DNA of 64,000 bases from an uncultured Eggerthellaceae bacterium (GTDB taxonomy: Bacteria > Actinomycetota > Coriobacteriia > Coriobacteriales > Eggerthellaceae). This document shows positions 50,760-60,335 of this stretch, one piece after another. Made by a program: the position numbers and the translations under genes. The notes beneath the pieces were generated by a model, which worked only from the letters and a program-made list of their open reading frames with translations, ran no database searches and was not told where the DNA came from. The first letter of the stretch is position 1. Each line of letters opens with the position of its first letter. The DNA lies in assembly GCA_947566075.1 (NCBI GenBank), contig CANOIM010000010.1, positions 12,732 to 76,731 on the forward strand. The letters run 5' to 3'.

Positions 50760-50939
50760 CTAGTCGGTCTCTACCACTTCGCGGTCCTTGTAGAAGCCGC
50801 AGTTAGGGCACACCCTGTGCGGAAGCTTCACCTCGCCGCACTGGGGACAGGTGGACCGGGACGGAGTTGCGATCTTGTCATGGAGGCTGCGACGCCTGTG
50901 GGTGCGGATGCGACCCATCTTCTGCTTAGGTACTGCCAT
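50760..50939 (-). CDS. rpmF: 50S ribosomal protein L32
   Basis: 59 residues on the minus strand, MAVPKQKMGRIRTHRRRSLH, with a zinc knuckle CPQCGEVKLPHRVCPNCGFY (four Cys), hence the zinc-binding C+ form. AAGGAG lies upstream. It starts about 85 bases after a strong promoter at 51053-51025 and is followed by plsX. Confidence 0.96.
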   Translation of the reverse strand: MAVPKQKMGRIRTHRRRSLHDKIATPSRSTCPQCGEVKLPHRVCPNCGFYKDREVVETD

Positions 50940-51024
50940 GTTCTCATGCTCCTTTTTCCTTCAGCCGGGACACTTCCATGAGCTACGCGCCCCTGCATGT
51001 TCGCTTGTTCACACGCGACGTTTA

Positions 51025-51053
51025 ATTCTAGCAAAGCATCAGTGCCGGTTCAA
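51025..51053 (-). promoter_or_regulatory. Promoter of rpmF
   Basis: On the minus strand TTGAAC (51053-51048), 17-base spacer, TAGAAT (51030-51025). It lies between the DUF177 stop and rpmF. Confidence 0.75.
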
Positions 51054-51113
51054 GGAGATTCAGCGCAATGGGAGCATCCCCAAGCTCTTCGGCCTAAAAG
51101 CTTGCAGCGCTTC

Positions 51114-51650
51114 CTAGGAAAGATCCAGGTCCTTCAGGATGGCGAAGGGATTCGCGGCATCAGCGAAACCGTCCTCCTCAGTACAGTTGCACTCCCCTTC
51201 ATTCAGGTTGCAGCCGCACTGGGGGCAGATGCCCTTGCACCCCTCTTGGCAAAGCGGCTGAGCGGGCGCATCCAAGAGCAATCCCTGCAGGATGAGCGGG
51301 GTCAGGTCTATGTCATGATCCTCAGGCAACAGGCTGAACTCATCTTCCTCCAGCTCATCGTCGTGGCCTTCGGCGGATATCACGAAGTACCCCTCTATGG
51401 CGCCGTCGAAGGAGATGGAAGCCTCTTCCAAACAGCGGGAGCAAGCACAAACGCCCTCAGCTTGCACGCTGCCACGCAGAAGCAGCGCCCCTCCGGTATT
51501 CGTGACCTCTACCTCCCAGGTGCAAGGCTCCGCGAAGCAGTACTCATCGGCTCCCACCGTAACCACTCCCAACTCTGCCGTCCCCCGGAACGTCTGGGTC
51601 TCAGCAGGCTCGAAGAGCTCTGAGGGGATATGGATCTTCACTGGTTCCAT
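51114..51650 (-). CDS. DUF177/YceD-family protein
   Basis: 178 residues from ATG 51650 (GGAG nine bases upstream; an ATG three codons earlier abuts the site). CSRCLEEASI and the Cys-rich CQEGCKGICPQCGCNLNEGEC near the C-terminus are the DUF177 signature. The family accompanies rpmF and is thought to act in 23S rRNA or ribosome assembly. Order here: SepIVA-like, DUF177, rpmF, plsX, rnc, as in mycobacteria in part. Confidence 0.9.
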   Translation of the reverse strand: MEPVKIHIPSELFEPAETQTFRGTAELGVVTVGADEYCFAEPCTWEVEVTNTGGALLLRGSVQAEGVCACSRCLEEASISFDGAIEGYFVISAEGHDDELEEDEFSLLPEDHDIDLTPLILQGLLLDAPAQPLCQEGCKGICPQCGCNLNEGECNCTEEDGFADAANPFAILKDLDLS

Positions 51651-51730
51651 GGCGTGCATCTCCTCTCCAAGGACGAGTAAGCCGCCCGCGCAGGACGCAG
51701 ACGGCTCACGAGCACCTATGTCAGATCAAG

Positions 51731-52201
51731 CTAGCGGGGATTCATGGAGTTGGAGTTCAGGCGGTCCCGAACCCGGCGAACCTGGGACAACACGTTGTCC
51801 AGGCTCTGCTCCACATGACCGAAGACCTCATCAGCGTAGTCCTCGGCACCCGCACGCGTCTCACGCTCAAGCTCACGGGCGTCTGCCATGATGGTCTCCG
51901 CCTGCTGCTGTGAGATGCGGACGATCTCCTGTTCGGAGGCGATGGTCATGGCTTGGCTGCGCGCATCTTCGATGAGACGGTTCGCCTCATCTTCAGCATC
52001 TTCCAGAAGGGCCTGACGCTCCCGCACGATCTGGCGGGCCTGGGCGAATTCCCCCGGGAAGATATCGCGGATCTCATCCATGATCTCAAAGGCAGCAGAG
52101 ATATCCACCTGCCTCATATTGCTCTTGCCGAAAACCGTCTTAGAGTCTTCCAGCAGTATGGATAGCTCCTCGAGAAGCCCCAATACTCCTGTCTCGTCCA
52201 T
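51731..52201 (-). CDS. DivIVA/SepIVA-like coiled-coil protein
   Basis: 156 residues from ATG 52201 (GGAAGGACT upstream). A short N-terminal domain (TGVLGLLEELSILLEDSKTV) precedes a long coiled coil (ARQIVRERQALLEDAEDEAN onward), ending in LSQVRRVRDRLNSN. In M. tuberculosis the same neighbourhood (rnc, DUF177) has SepIVA, a division-septum factor with this layout. It could organise septal growth (inference). No membrane segment. Confidence 0.75.
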   Translation of the reverse strand: MDETGVLGLLEELSILLEDSKTVFGKSNMRQVDISAAFEIMDEIRDIFPGEFAQARQIVRERQALLEDAEDEANRLIEDARSQAMTIASEQEIVRISQQQAETIMADARELERETRAGAEDYADEVFGHVEQSLDNVLSQVRRVRDRLNSNSMNPR

Positions 52202-52348
52202 ATCAGTCCTTCCTTGAACGCCTTTGCGAAGGCTCACAGGCGTAAGCCCATTGCCTCAAGCGTGCTCTTGCGTCTGCCCATGCATAGTAGCAGACGGACA
52301 AGAGATTCTAACACGGACACCCTGAAGTCACAAAGGACAGAAGTACCC

Positions 52349-52927
52349 TTAGGCGCAACGGTTCCATGACAGGTAGTCAAGAGCTGTCTTGCCATAGCGC
52401 TTCTGACGGATGAGACTGAGGCCCGCCACCTCAGGCAGGTCAGGAGATGCGACAGCTCGCTCATAGACGATGAGCGCCTCTTCGGCAAGCGCACCCTCCT
52501 GCCCCGCCCGTAGGATCAACGAAGCCACCGCTTCAGGGGCAGTAGCATAGGGCGGGTCCAACAGGAGAAGGCCATAGGGAGCGAACCTTCCCCCGATGCC
52601 CTGGGAGAGCACATCCCGACGGGAAGCATCTGTCTGGCTTTCCACCCCCAAGAGCGCCAGATTGGAGCGAACGCACTCCAAGGAGCCCTTCGCTTGGTCG
52701 AAGAACTGCACGCAGCGTGCCCCTCGGGAGAGCATCTCCAAGCCCAGGGCCCCTGATCCCGCGAAGGCGTCACAGACCGAGATGCCCTCCAGGCTGCCGA
52801 TCAAGCTGGTCACCGAACTGGCCAGCGCCTCCCGCACGCGGTCAGTGGTAGGGCGCGCCATATCAGCCGGACAGCCGATGAGCCGCCCGCCGAAGCTCCC
52901 TGCAACGATCCTCAGAGCACCGCTCAT
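52349..52927 (-). CDS. rsmD: 16S rRNA (guanine966-N2)-methyltransferase
   Basis: 192 residues. SAM-binding CDAFAGSGALGLEMLSRGA and catalytic LLLDPPYATAPEA. RsmD signature GGRLIGCPADMARPTTDRVREALASS. The coaD gene, its usual downstream partner, is missing. Its ATG overlaps the recG stop by four bases. Confidence 0.94.
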   Translation of the reverse strand: MSGALRIVAGSFGGRLIGCPADMARPTTDRVREALASSVTSLIGSLEGISVCDAFAGSGALGLEMLSRGARCVQFFDQAKGSLECVRSNLALLGVESQTDASRRDVLSQGIGGRFAPYGLLLLDPPYATAPEAVASLILRAGQEGALAEEALIVYERAVASPDLPEVAGLSLIRQKRYGKTALDYLSWNRCA

Positions 52928-55119
52928 CCGCCGCTCACCGTCCCTTCCTCAGCGAACATCATCCGCACCTCATGGGCAAGGGCCGCCACGTCTTCCCCGG
53001 CCAGCTCAGGATCAGCTTCGAGGATGGCCTGGGCATCCTCATGGGCTGCCTCGATGAGCGCGGCATCCTTGATCACGTTCACCAGCTTGAGCGCACTGGC
53101 CCCTGATTGCTTGTTCCCTAGGATATCCCCCTCACGGCGCAGGGATAGGTCATAGCCCGCTATCTGGAAGCCATCATCGCTCTGGACAAGGGCCGCCAAG
53201 CGCGTGAGAGCGGCAGGTTGAGCGCTTGAGGATATCAGGTACACCTGGGCATCCAGATCAGCACGGCCTACGCGGCCCCTCAATTGATGGAGCTGGGAGA
53301 GGCCGAAGCGGTCAGCGTCCTCCACGATCATCACCGTGGCTTCAGGCACATCCACTCCCACTTCTATCACCGTGGTGGTGACCAGCACCTGCACCTCTCC
53401 GGAGACGAAGGCGTCCATGGCAGCGCGCTTCTCATCCGGCGTCATGCCGCCATGGAGCAGTCCCACCTCATAGGCAGCGAACACCGTAGAGGCCAAGCGA
53501 CGCGCCTCCGCTACGGCAGAGGTGCCAGCCTGGGCATCGAGGTCCCCTTCATCTTCTATCAGGATATCCGGATGATAGGCCTCATCCTCATCCCCTGCCT
53601 GGCGCTTTGCTCTCTTCTCCTCCCCCTTGCCCACCAAAGGGCACACCACATAGACGCGCTCTCCCCGCTCCAACGCCTCTCGGGCTGCATCATAGGCCAC
53701 CCCGCGCTGGTTGCGCTCCAGCGCGAAGGTCTCCCGGCAAGAGCCGCTCTTCGGCTTCTGACGCAGATAGGAATGGGTGAGGTTGCCGAAAAGGGTGAGC
53801 GCCAGGCTGCGCGGGATGGGAGTGGCTGTCATATAGAGGGCATCAGGGGCATCGCCCTTGTCAAGGAGCTTCGCCCGCTGACCCACTCCGAAGCGCTGCT
53901 GCTCATCGATCACCACGAAGGAGAGGCTCTTGGCCACCACATCATCTTCGATGAGCGCATGGGTGCCGATGAGCGCGTTGAGCTCTCCTGAGGCGAAGGC
54001 ATCCAAGAGGAGCTTGCGCTCCGGGACTGGAGTGGAGCCTGTGAGGAGCCCCCAAGATACATCTGCCTTGTCAAAGAGGGCACCCAATGTCTTGGCATGC
54101 TGCTGTGCCAAGATCTCCGTAGGGGCCATGAGCAAGGATTGGCCGCCGCTATCTGCCGCCGCAGCCATGCCGAAGGCAGCCACGATGGTCTTGCCCGTGC
54201 CCACGTCTCCCAAGACCATGTGATCAGCCACCCGCTTGGCAGCCATGGCCGCGAAGAGCTCTTGGATGGTGCGGGATTGGTCCTGGGTCAGCTGGAAAGG
54301 CAGGCTCTGACAGAGGCTACGGATATGCGGGCCATCCGTTACGTGCTGCCAGACTGCACCGTTGCTGGGCTCACGGCTTCCCTGTTGCATGAGATACAGC
54401 TGGAGGCAGAGCACCTCTTCGTAGACCAAGCGCTCTTTGGCCTGAGGGATGTCTTCCATGGTATGCGGACGGTGGATGCGCTCCAGGGCCGCACCGCGGG
54501 AGATGAGACCGCGCTCGTCCCGGATACGGGCCGGGAGCGGGTCCAACATGGCGCGGGTCTCATCCAGCGCTGTCTCGATGATCTTGCGCATCACGCCAAC
54601 GGTGAGCTTCCCTGAAGCGGGGTGGATGGCCAATACCTTGCCCGAGATCCCTTCCTCCTCCAGCTCCTCGAAATAGGGATTGGTCATCTGCTTGAAGTCA
54701 TAGCCATCGGCCACTTTGCCAGAGACCGCTAGCCTCATACCGGGCTTGAGCCGCTTCGCCAGCCAGGGCATATGGAAGAAGGTGATGGTCATGACCCCCG
54801 TTGCATCGCGCACATCCAATTCCACGATGGAGAGCCGAGTGCGCGTGCGCTTGGGAGTGACGCGGTCTATCACGCAGGCGATGGTGCAAACGCTGGCAAT
54901 GGGCGCCTGGGAAATGGTGCACACCCGGGAAAGGTCAAGGTAGCGGCGCGGGAAATGGGTCAGCAGGTCTCGCACAGTGCGAATGCCCAGCTTCGCCAAG
55001 GCCTGGGCCCGCGAGGATGAGACCCCTTTGACGGAGGTGACCGAAGAGCTCAAGGCAAGCGTGGCCTCTAGCCTGTCTGGGTTCCTAGGATCCCCGGAGG
55101 GCGTGCGTGGGCTACTCAA
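52924..55119 (-). CDS. recG: ATP-dependent DNA helicase RecG
   Basis: 731 residues if it starts at TTG 55119; starts further in are possible because no ATG or GTG with a ribosome site is visible. Wedge/OB domain near residues 60-150, Walker A LGDVGTGKTIVAAFG, DExx-type VVIDEQQRFGVGQR, SAT-like MTATPIPRS, C-terminal RFGLSQLHQLRGRVGRA and the TRG motif region. It remodels stalled forks. The proposed start overlaps the DAK2 stop. Confidence 0.93.
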   Translation of the reverse strand: MSSPRTPSGDPRNPDRLEATLALSSSVTSVKGVSSSRAQALAKLGIRTVRDLLTHFPRRYLDLSRVCTISQAPIASVCTIACVIDRVTPKRTRTRLSIVELDVRDATGVMTITFFHMPWLAKRLKPGMRLAVSGKVADGYDFKQMTNPYFEELEEEGISGKVLAIHPASGKLTVGVMRKIIETALDETRAMLDPLPARIRDERGLISRGAALERIHRPHTMEDIPQAKERLVYEEVLCLQLYLMQQGSREPSNGAVWQHVTDGPHIRSLCQSLPFQLTQDQSRTIQELFAAMAAKRVADHMVLGDVGTGKTIVAAFGMAAAADSGGQSLLMAPTEILAQQHAKTLGALFDKADVSWGLLTGSTPVPERKLLLDAFASGELNALIGTHALIEDDVVAKSLSFVVIDEQQRFGVGQRAKLLDKGDAPDALYMTATPIPRSLALTLFGNLTHSYLRQKPKSGSCRETFALERNQRGVAYDAAREALERGERVYVVCPLVGKGEEKRAKRQAGDEDEAYHPDILIEDEGDLDAQAGTSAVAEARRLASTVFAAYEVGLLHGGMTPDEKRAAMDAFVSGEVQVLVTTTVIEVGVDVPEATVMIVEDADRFGLSQLHQLRGRVGRADLDAQVYLISSSAQPAALTRLAALVQSDDGFQIAGYDLSLRREGDILGNKQSGASALKLVNVIKDAALIEAAHEDAQAILEADPELAGEDVAALAHEVRMMFAEEGTVSGG

Positions 55120-56743
55120 GCGAGAAGACAACGGGATAGAGCGGCTGGCCACCGTCTTGGATATCCATCTCCAAGTCAGGATAGGCATCCTGGATGGCAG
55201 ATTCCAGTTGTTGGAGCTGATCTTCGGTCAGATCTTCGCCCGCCAAGAGCGTCATGATGTCCGCGTCTTCCGCATCCATCTTGGCCAGAAGCTGCATCAC
55301 CGCGCTGTTCACGTCCGGGGCCACCGCATCGATGGAGCCCCCTGCGATGCCGATGACATCCCCGCAATGGATGGGGCCTCCTGAGGAATCCTTCGAATCC
55401 TTGATGGCGATGGTCACCTCACCGGTCTTCACCTCTTGGGCAGCCTCTGTCATAGCGGCTACGTTCTCTTCAAGGCTGGCGTCCTCATCCACGGCGAAGA
55501 GGGCTGCGAAGGCCTGAGGAACGCTCTTGGTGGGAACCACGCCGCAATCCTTCTCAGAGAGGGTGCAGGCGCTTTCTGCAGCCATGATGATGTTAGAGTT
55601 GTTCGGGAGGATGATGACCGCATCCGCGTTCACCTTCCCCACGGCTTCCAGCAGGTCCTTGGTGGAGGGGTTCATGGTCTGACCACCCGAGACGACGATG
55701 TCCACCCCCTGGCTCTCCAGGATCTTGCGCGTCCCCTCTCCGGCCGCCACGGCCACGAAACCCAGGGCCTTGCGCTCCTCCCGCTGCTCAGAGGCTATCT
55801 TGCTTGCCCTGTCCTGGGATTGCAGGTCCATGTTGTGGATATGCACCTCAGAGATCTGCCCCTGGTCAAGGAAGTACTTGAGCACCTGGTCAGGGGTGTT
55901 GGAATGGACATGCACCTTGAACTTGGGAGCCGCCCCCACGCAGAGCTCGCAATCTCCCATGGTCTGAAGGAAGTCCAAGGCTGCTTCAGGGTCAAGGGTG
56001 TCAGAATCTACCAGGAACTCGTTGCAATAGCGATATTCCGAGCCCTCCCAGTCATTGATCTGCTCTATCTCGACCTTCGGACCGAAAGCGCCCCCCAGAG
56101 TGATGTCCTCTATGTCCAAGGGAGCCTTGCCCAGAAGCGCAGCGGCGAAGGAATCCAGGAGGATGGCCAAGCCGAAGCCGCCCGCATCCACCACGCCGTT
56201 CTCTTTGAGCACCGCGAGGAAATCCGGTGTGCGCTGCACAGAGGCATAGGCTTCGGACACGATGGCCTCCATGGCCGCATCCGTATCCAGCCCGAGGACC
56301 GCCGCATCCTTCGCCGCCTTCGCCGTGTCCCTGAGCACCGTGAGGATGGTACCCTCCACGGGCTTGCGCACCGCCTGGAAGGCCACCTCTTCGGCCTTCT
56401 GGAAGGAAGCGGCTATGGTCTCCGTATCGAACTGGTCAAGCCCTTCGCTACCCTCGCAAAGGCCGCGGAGGATCTGGGAGGTGATGACGCCGGAATTGCC
56501 GCGGGCGCCCATGAGGGCACCTTGGATGATGGCCTTGCGCACCGCCTGACCATCAGCATCTGAACCCAAAGAGCGCAGGTTGTTGACCACGCTCTCTATG
56601 GTGAGCGACATATTGGTGCCCGTATCCCCGTCGGGGACCGGGAAGACGTTCAGGCGGTTGATCTCTTCCTTGCGCTGGGTGAGGGCCGCCGAAGCGCTTG
56701 CGATGGCGTTGAGGATCTGGGCAGGTTCATAGGTCTTGAGCAT
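55112..56743 (-). CDS. DAK2-domain / FakA-like fatty acid kinase
   Basis: 543 residues. DAK2 nucleotide domain with NVFPVPDGDTGTNMSLTIESV, GARGNSGVITSQILRG, and the central VDAGGFGLAILLDSF. The C-terminal half resembles DegV/YloV. FakA phosphorylates fatty acids held by FakB. It follows asp23 after 69 bases and is followed by recG, the asp23-yloV-recG order known in Firmicutes. Confidence 0.9.
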   Translation of the reverse strand: MLKTYEPAQILNAIASASAALTQRKEEINRLNVFPVPDGDTGTNMSLTIESVVNNLRSLGSDADGQAVRKAIIQGALMGARGNSGVITSQILRGLCEGSEGLDQFDTETIAASFQKAEEVAFQAVRKPVEGTILTVLRDTAKAAKDAAVLGLDTDAAMEAIVSEAYASVQRTPDFLAVLKENGVVDAGGFGLAILLDSFAAALLGKAPLDIEDITLGGAFGPKVEIEQINDWEGSEYRYCNEFLVDSDTLDPEAALDFLQTMGDCELCVGAAPKFKVHVHSNTPDQVLKYFLDQGQISEVHIHNMDLQSQDRASKIASEQREERKALGFVAVAAGEGTRKILESQGVDIVVSGGQTMNPSTKDLLEAVGKVNADAVIILPNNSNIIMAAESACTLSEKDCGVVPTKSVPQAFAALFAVDEDASLEENVAAMTEAAQEVKTGEVTIAIKDSKDSSGGPIHCGDVIGIAGGSIDAVAPDVNSAVMQLLAKMDAEDADIMTLLAGEDLTEDQLQQLESAIQDAYPDLEMDIQDGGQPLYPVVFSLE

Positions 56744-56812
56744 GGGGGGATTCTCCTAAAGAGGGGCGTGAGCCGTGACGAGATGCAGCTGCATCAGACG
56801 TTCCAAGGCAGG

Positions 56813-57157
56813 CTATCTGACCTTGATATCTTGAACATGCACGATGACCTCGCTGATGGGAACCTGTGCATACTCGTTGAGGGCGAACTTCACTTGATCG
56901 GAGAGGTTCTGGGACACGGTGGAGATATTGGTGCCGTATTCGATCACCACGTAGAGCTCAACCTTGATCCCCTCTTCCTGAGGAGTGACCACGATACCGC
57001 GACGCAGGCGCGAAGCAGGGAGCAGCTTGGCGAAGCCATCGGCCGCATTGGGGGCGGTCATGCCTACCACTCCATAGCATTCCAGGGCAGCGTAGCCCAC
57101 TATATCCGCGAGGACATCATTGGCAACATGCAGCTCTCCGGGGATCCTCTCTGCCAT
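56813..57157 (-). CDS. Asp23/Gls24-family envelope stress protein
   Basis: 114 residues. GELHVANDVLADIVGYAALECYGVVGMT and VELYVVIEYGTNISTVSQNLSDQVKFAL are the Asp23 core. Proteins of this family associate with the membrane through a partner. Located upstream of the DAK2 gene as in YloU-YloV. Confidence 0.9.
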   Translation of the reverse strand: MAERIPGELHVANDVLADIVGYAALECYGVVGMTAPNAADGFAKLLPASRLRRGIVVTPQEEGIKVELYVVIEYGTNISTVSQNLSDQVKFALNEYAQVPISEVIVHVQDIKVR

Positions 57158-57318
57158 GATGCTCCTTTCTCCAACCTGAGCCCGCCCTAAGCGAGGCTGT
57201 ATGGGATCTGTTGATGGGCGTCAGATGGCAAGCCGTCATCCGATGCCTGTGGTCAAGCTAGTATAGCGCAAGCGAGACGGGCGCGTCCCCGGCCCGCCGA
57301 ACCGAAGCCAGGAAGACA

Positions 57319-57349
57319 TTGGCATCCACGGCAAGATATGTGCTATAGT
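57319..57349 (+). promoter_or_regulatory. Promoter of rpmB
   Basis: Extended -10 TGCTATAGT (TATAGT at 57344-57349) with TTGGCA 19 bases upstream (57319-57324). Leader of about 50 bases. The minus strand of the same intergenic region has TATACT (57265-57260), a possible -10 for asp23. Confidence 0.6.
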
Positions 57350-57407
57350 TTCCTGCTGCTGTTGTAAACCGAACAGGTTCACCCCTGAGAGCAAATAGGA
57401 GCAAGCT

Positions 57408-57599
57408 ATGTCACAGGTATGCGAAGTCTGCGGTAAGAAGCCCTCATTCGGGCATAACGTGAGCCATTCTCACCGGGTCACGAATAGGATCTTCCGTCCC
57501 AATGTGCAGAAGGTCACCATCAAGGACAAGAACGGTCATGTGCGCAAGGCACGCGTGTGCACCAGCTGCATGAAGGCGGGGAAGGTAGAGCGCGCCTAA
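57408..57599 (+). CDS. rpmB: 50S ribosomal protein L28
   Basis: 63 residues. MSQVCEVCGKKPSFGHNVSH with CxxC, and a second CxxC in ARVCTSCMKAG, hence the zinc C+ form. AGGAGCAAGCT before the ATG. It stands alone on the plus strand with its own promoter and terminator. Confidence 0.96.
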   Translation: MSQVCEVCGKKPSFGHNVSHSHRVTNRIFRPNVQKVTIKDKNGHVRKARVCTSCMKAGKVERA

Positions 57600-57639
57600 G
57601 CGCACCTGCTGCAACATCCCCCGCTCAGAAGAGCAACGA

Positions 57640-57663
57640 AAAGGCCCCCGCATGGGGGCCTTT
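57640..57663 (+). terminator. Terminator of rpmB
   Basis: AAAGGCCCCC (57640-57649) and GGGGGCCTTT (57654-57663) with a GCAT loop, followed by CTCATGG. The symmetric A/T ends let it work for the convergent gene at 57704-58426 as well. Confidence 0.85.
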
Positions 57664-57703
57664 CTCATGGCTGCAACCAGGGGCGAAGGATAAGGCGCTT
57701 GCC

Positions 57704-58426
57704 CTAGCCTTCCAGGATGAGCAGACGCTTGCAGATGGGACAGAAGGTCACCGGAGCCTGGGAGCGCAGCTCTATCAAACGACCCGGATCGATGCCAGCC
57801 CGGCACACACCGCAACGGCTGCCTTCCAGCTTGCCCACCACCACGCATCCCATGCGCTCAGAGGTGTCTTTGTAGGCTTCGGCCAATTCCAAGCTGATGG
57901 AATCAAGGAGATGGTCACGTTCGGCAGATGCCTGGGAGATGGCCGCCTTGAGGCGGCTGCCTTCGCGCTTGAACTCTTCGGTTGCCTGAGCCTCAGCGGC
58001 ATCCAAGGCGCTCAAGGCGCTTGCCACCTGCTCTTCCAACGCTAGGATCTTTGCGTGCTCAGCATCTATCTGAGCCGTTTCCTCTGCCAGCACCTGCCTG
58101 CGGCGGAAGATGCCATCCAATTCCTTGGTACGCGCCTCAACGTTGCGATAATCACCACCCGCTGCCTCGATGGCTGCTTGGACCCCCTTCTCCTTCTTCT
58201 CCAAAGAGGCATCCTCGTCCTTCACCCGCGTGCGCTTCTTGGCGGATTCCTTCTGAAGGGCGCTGATCTTGGCGGCCTTGTCCTCAAGGGCGGTTCGCTT
58301 GGTGCGGCAATCCAAGATGACCTGCCGCTGGGGAAGCTCTTCCAGATCCCGGGTCATGTGCATGATGTTGAAATCAGCTTGCTGCGCCGCGAGCAAGGAC
58401 TGGATCTCTGTGGGGGTTGCCTGCAC
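57704..58426 (-). CDS. Coiled-coil protein with C4 zinc ribbon (CdsZ-like)
   Basis: 240 residues. Residues 15-185 form a long charged coiled coil (LQKESAKKRTRVKDEDASLEK). The end carries a zinc ribbon CGVCRAGIDP...CPICKRLL. Matches the family annotated C4-type zinc ribbon (Rv2229c, CT398), often beside Nif3-like genes, as here. Function unsettled. Confidence 0.88.
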   Translation of the reverse strand: MQATPTEIQSLLAAQQADFNIMHMTRDLEELPQRQVILDCRTKRTALEDKAAKISALQKESAKKRTRVKDEDASLEKKEKGVQAAIEAAGGDYRNVEARTKELDGIFRRRQVLAEETAQIDAEHAKILALEEQVASALSALDAAEAQATEEFKREGSRLKAAISQASAERDHLLDSISLELAEAYKDTSERMGCVVVGKLEGSRCGVCRAGIDPGRLIELRSQAPVTFCPICKRLLILEG

Positions 58427-58509
58427 GATTCCACCTTTCGCGAACGGAAAGCATCACTACGCCCAATTCTAGCGCAAACCGCAGTGCCGCGAAGGGCGGA
58501 GAAGCAACC

Positions 58510-59478
58510 CTATAGGCGAATGCTCTCCGGGTAAGACCAACGCTCCGTCTGATCCAGGATGACGATATCCTCTGAGGAGAGCCCGAAGCCAGCAGCAGCA
58601 TCAGCCAACACCGCCGTCAAGGGGAATTCGCTCAAGTCATGGCCCAGCTCGATGATGCAGAGCCCGGCCTCAGAGAGCTCTAGGGCCTCATGGTATTTGA
58701 CCTCGCCGCAGATCAGGCAGTCGATACCGGCCGCCAAAGCCTGCTTGCCCAAAGAGCCTGCACTGCCCGTGGCGCAGACGATGCGCGTCACGGTAGAGCT
58801 GAAGCTGCCCCATACTCTGGGCGCTCGGCCGAACACGGACGTGCAACGGGCAGCGATATGGGCCAAGGCCTCCGGCTTGCCGCCGTCAGCGCTCACCTTG
58901 CAGATCTGACCATAGCCCAAAGAGGGCCGCTTCTCCAGGGGTGCGAGCACCTTTCCGGTATAGGTGAGACCCAAGAGCTTCGGAAGGATGACCTGGGCCT
59001 GCTTGCTGACATCCAAGGAAGTATGGAACGCCATGAGGGCAACGCCGGAGCGGATGGCCGCGAAGACACCGGCACCGGGCGAGAGCGCCACTGACCGCTC
59101 AGGAGCGAAGGAGTCCGGCGGGTCCAGATAGGCGGGATGATGGGTGAGGAGCACATTGGCTCCCGCTTTCGCCGCCTCTTCGATGGCATCCACCGTGGGA
59201 TCCAGCGCAACGGCCACCTTGGTGATGGGCAGAGCGCGCTCCCCCACCAACAGGCCGCATCTATCCCAACTCTCAGCGGTCTCATTGGGGAAGAGCTTCA
59301 ACAGCTGCTGTTCCAGCGCACCTACGGTGCGCACCTGGTCAGACTTGGCCAAGATGCGAGAGCCCTGCTTCACCAAGGCGTCAGTAGCGGCCGTGAGGGC
59401 CCGAGCCGCCTTCTTCGGCCGCTTCTCCCCCTTGGAAGAGGACTTGCCGGATCTCTTGTCTTTCTTATCCTTGGACAT
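58510..59478 (-). CDS. Nif3-like dinuclear metal protein
   Basis: 322 residues from ATG 59478 (AAGGAG upstream). Metal-binding motifs LLTHHPAYL, MAFHTSLDV and ELGHDLSEFP. SWDRCGLLVG is the usual start of the fold. In front there is a Lys-rich leader of about 55 residues (SKDKKDKRSGKSSSKG). Often called GTP cyclohydrolase I type 2, but the role is unproved. Pairs with the zinc-ribbon gene downstream. Confidence 0.9.
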   Translation of the reverse strand: MSKDKKDKRSGKSSSKGEKRPKKAARALTAATDALVKQGSRILAKSDQVRTVGALEQQLLKLFPNETAESWDRCGLLVGERALPITKVAVALDPTVDAIEEAAKAGANVLLTHHPAYLDPPDSFAPERSVALSPGAGVFAAIRSGVALMAFHTSLDVSKQAQVILPKLLGLTYTGKVLAPLEKRPSLGYGQICKVSADGGKPEALAHIAARCTSVFGRAPRVWGSFSSTVTRIVCATGSAGSLGKQALAAGIDCLICGEVKYHEALELSEAGLCIIELGHDLSEFPLTAVLADAAAGFGLSSEDIVILDQTERWSYPESIRL

Positions 59479-59510
59479 GGGAAGCTCCTTGCTCGTGCGT
59501 GAGGGATGCA

Positions 59511-60332
59511 TTACTGGTCTAGGGAGATGCTACGCCTATCTCCCGTAGAAGTGGGCACGGTCACGCAGTTGTAACCTGCCTCTTGCATCAACCGATACCC
59601 CAGACGGATATCCCGGGCCACATGGGCGGGTAGGTGGGCATCGGTCCCCACCGTGCAGGGTACCTCTGCCCGGGCGAAGGCTGCCAAGAGGTCAGGGGCG
59701 GGGAAGGCCTCTTCGCAGGCATAATAGGACCCAGAGGTGTTGAGCTCTATCATGCGCCCTCCCGCCCGGGCCGCTTCAGCCATCTGATCATAGAGGGGCC
59801 CTAAGGAAAAGGATGGGTAATGGGCGAACTTCTTCGCCAGGTCAGGGTGGGACATGACATGGAAGGGAAGGGATCCATCAGAAGCCGCTTGGCACCAGAG
59901 CTCTCCGTAGCGGCGCCAGATGGCATCAGCCGCACCGGGTCCCTCCCACCGGTCCCGCTGAGCCGGATCATCGAAGGGCCATCGGTCAACGAAATGGACC
60001 GAGCCGAGGATCAAATCGAACCGCTCCAGACCCAGGGCCCCCAAGTCCCTATCCTCATCTTGTCCCAGGTAGTCCAATTCGATGCCCAAGAGGATATCCA
60101 AGCCCGGATGGGCGCGCCGGGCCTCCAGAACGCCCTGCTCATAGGATGCCAGCTTTTCCGGGGGCACCGAGAGGTAGCCAACGGGATCGAAGGCGTCAGA
60201 GAGCGGGAAATGGTCCGTGAAGGCCAATGTGGTCAGACCGCAACGCTCCGCTTCGGCAACGTAGGCCTCAACCTCTCCCTCCCCATGACCGCAGAACCCC
60301 GTGTGGCAATGGGTGTTCACCAGTTCAGTCAA
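59511..60332 (-). CDS. PHP-domain histidinol-phosphatase
   Basis: 273 residues. Metal motifs NTHCHTGFCGHG, LAFTDHFPL, LGSVHFV, HVMSHPDL and VGTDAH are those of HisK/HisJ-type histidinol-phosphatases. It acts in histidine synthesis, though no other his gene is near. Separated from iscS by three bases and from the Nif3-like gene by 32. Confidence 0.87.
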   Translation of the reverse strand: MTELVNTHCHTGFCGHGEGEVEAYVAEAERCGLTTLAFTDHFPLSDAFDPVGYLSVPPEKLASYEQGVLEARRAHPGLDILLGIELDYLGQDEDRDLGALGLERFDLILGSVHFVDRWPFDDPAQRDRWEGPGAADAIWRRYGELWCQAASDGSLPFHVMSHPDLAKKFAHYPSFSLGPLYDQMAEAARAGGRMIELNTSGSYYACEEAFPAPDLLAAFARAEVPCTVGTDAHLPAHVARDIRLGYRLMQEAGYNCVTVPTSTGDRRSISLDQ

Positions 60333-60335
60333 TGC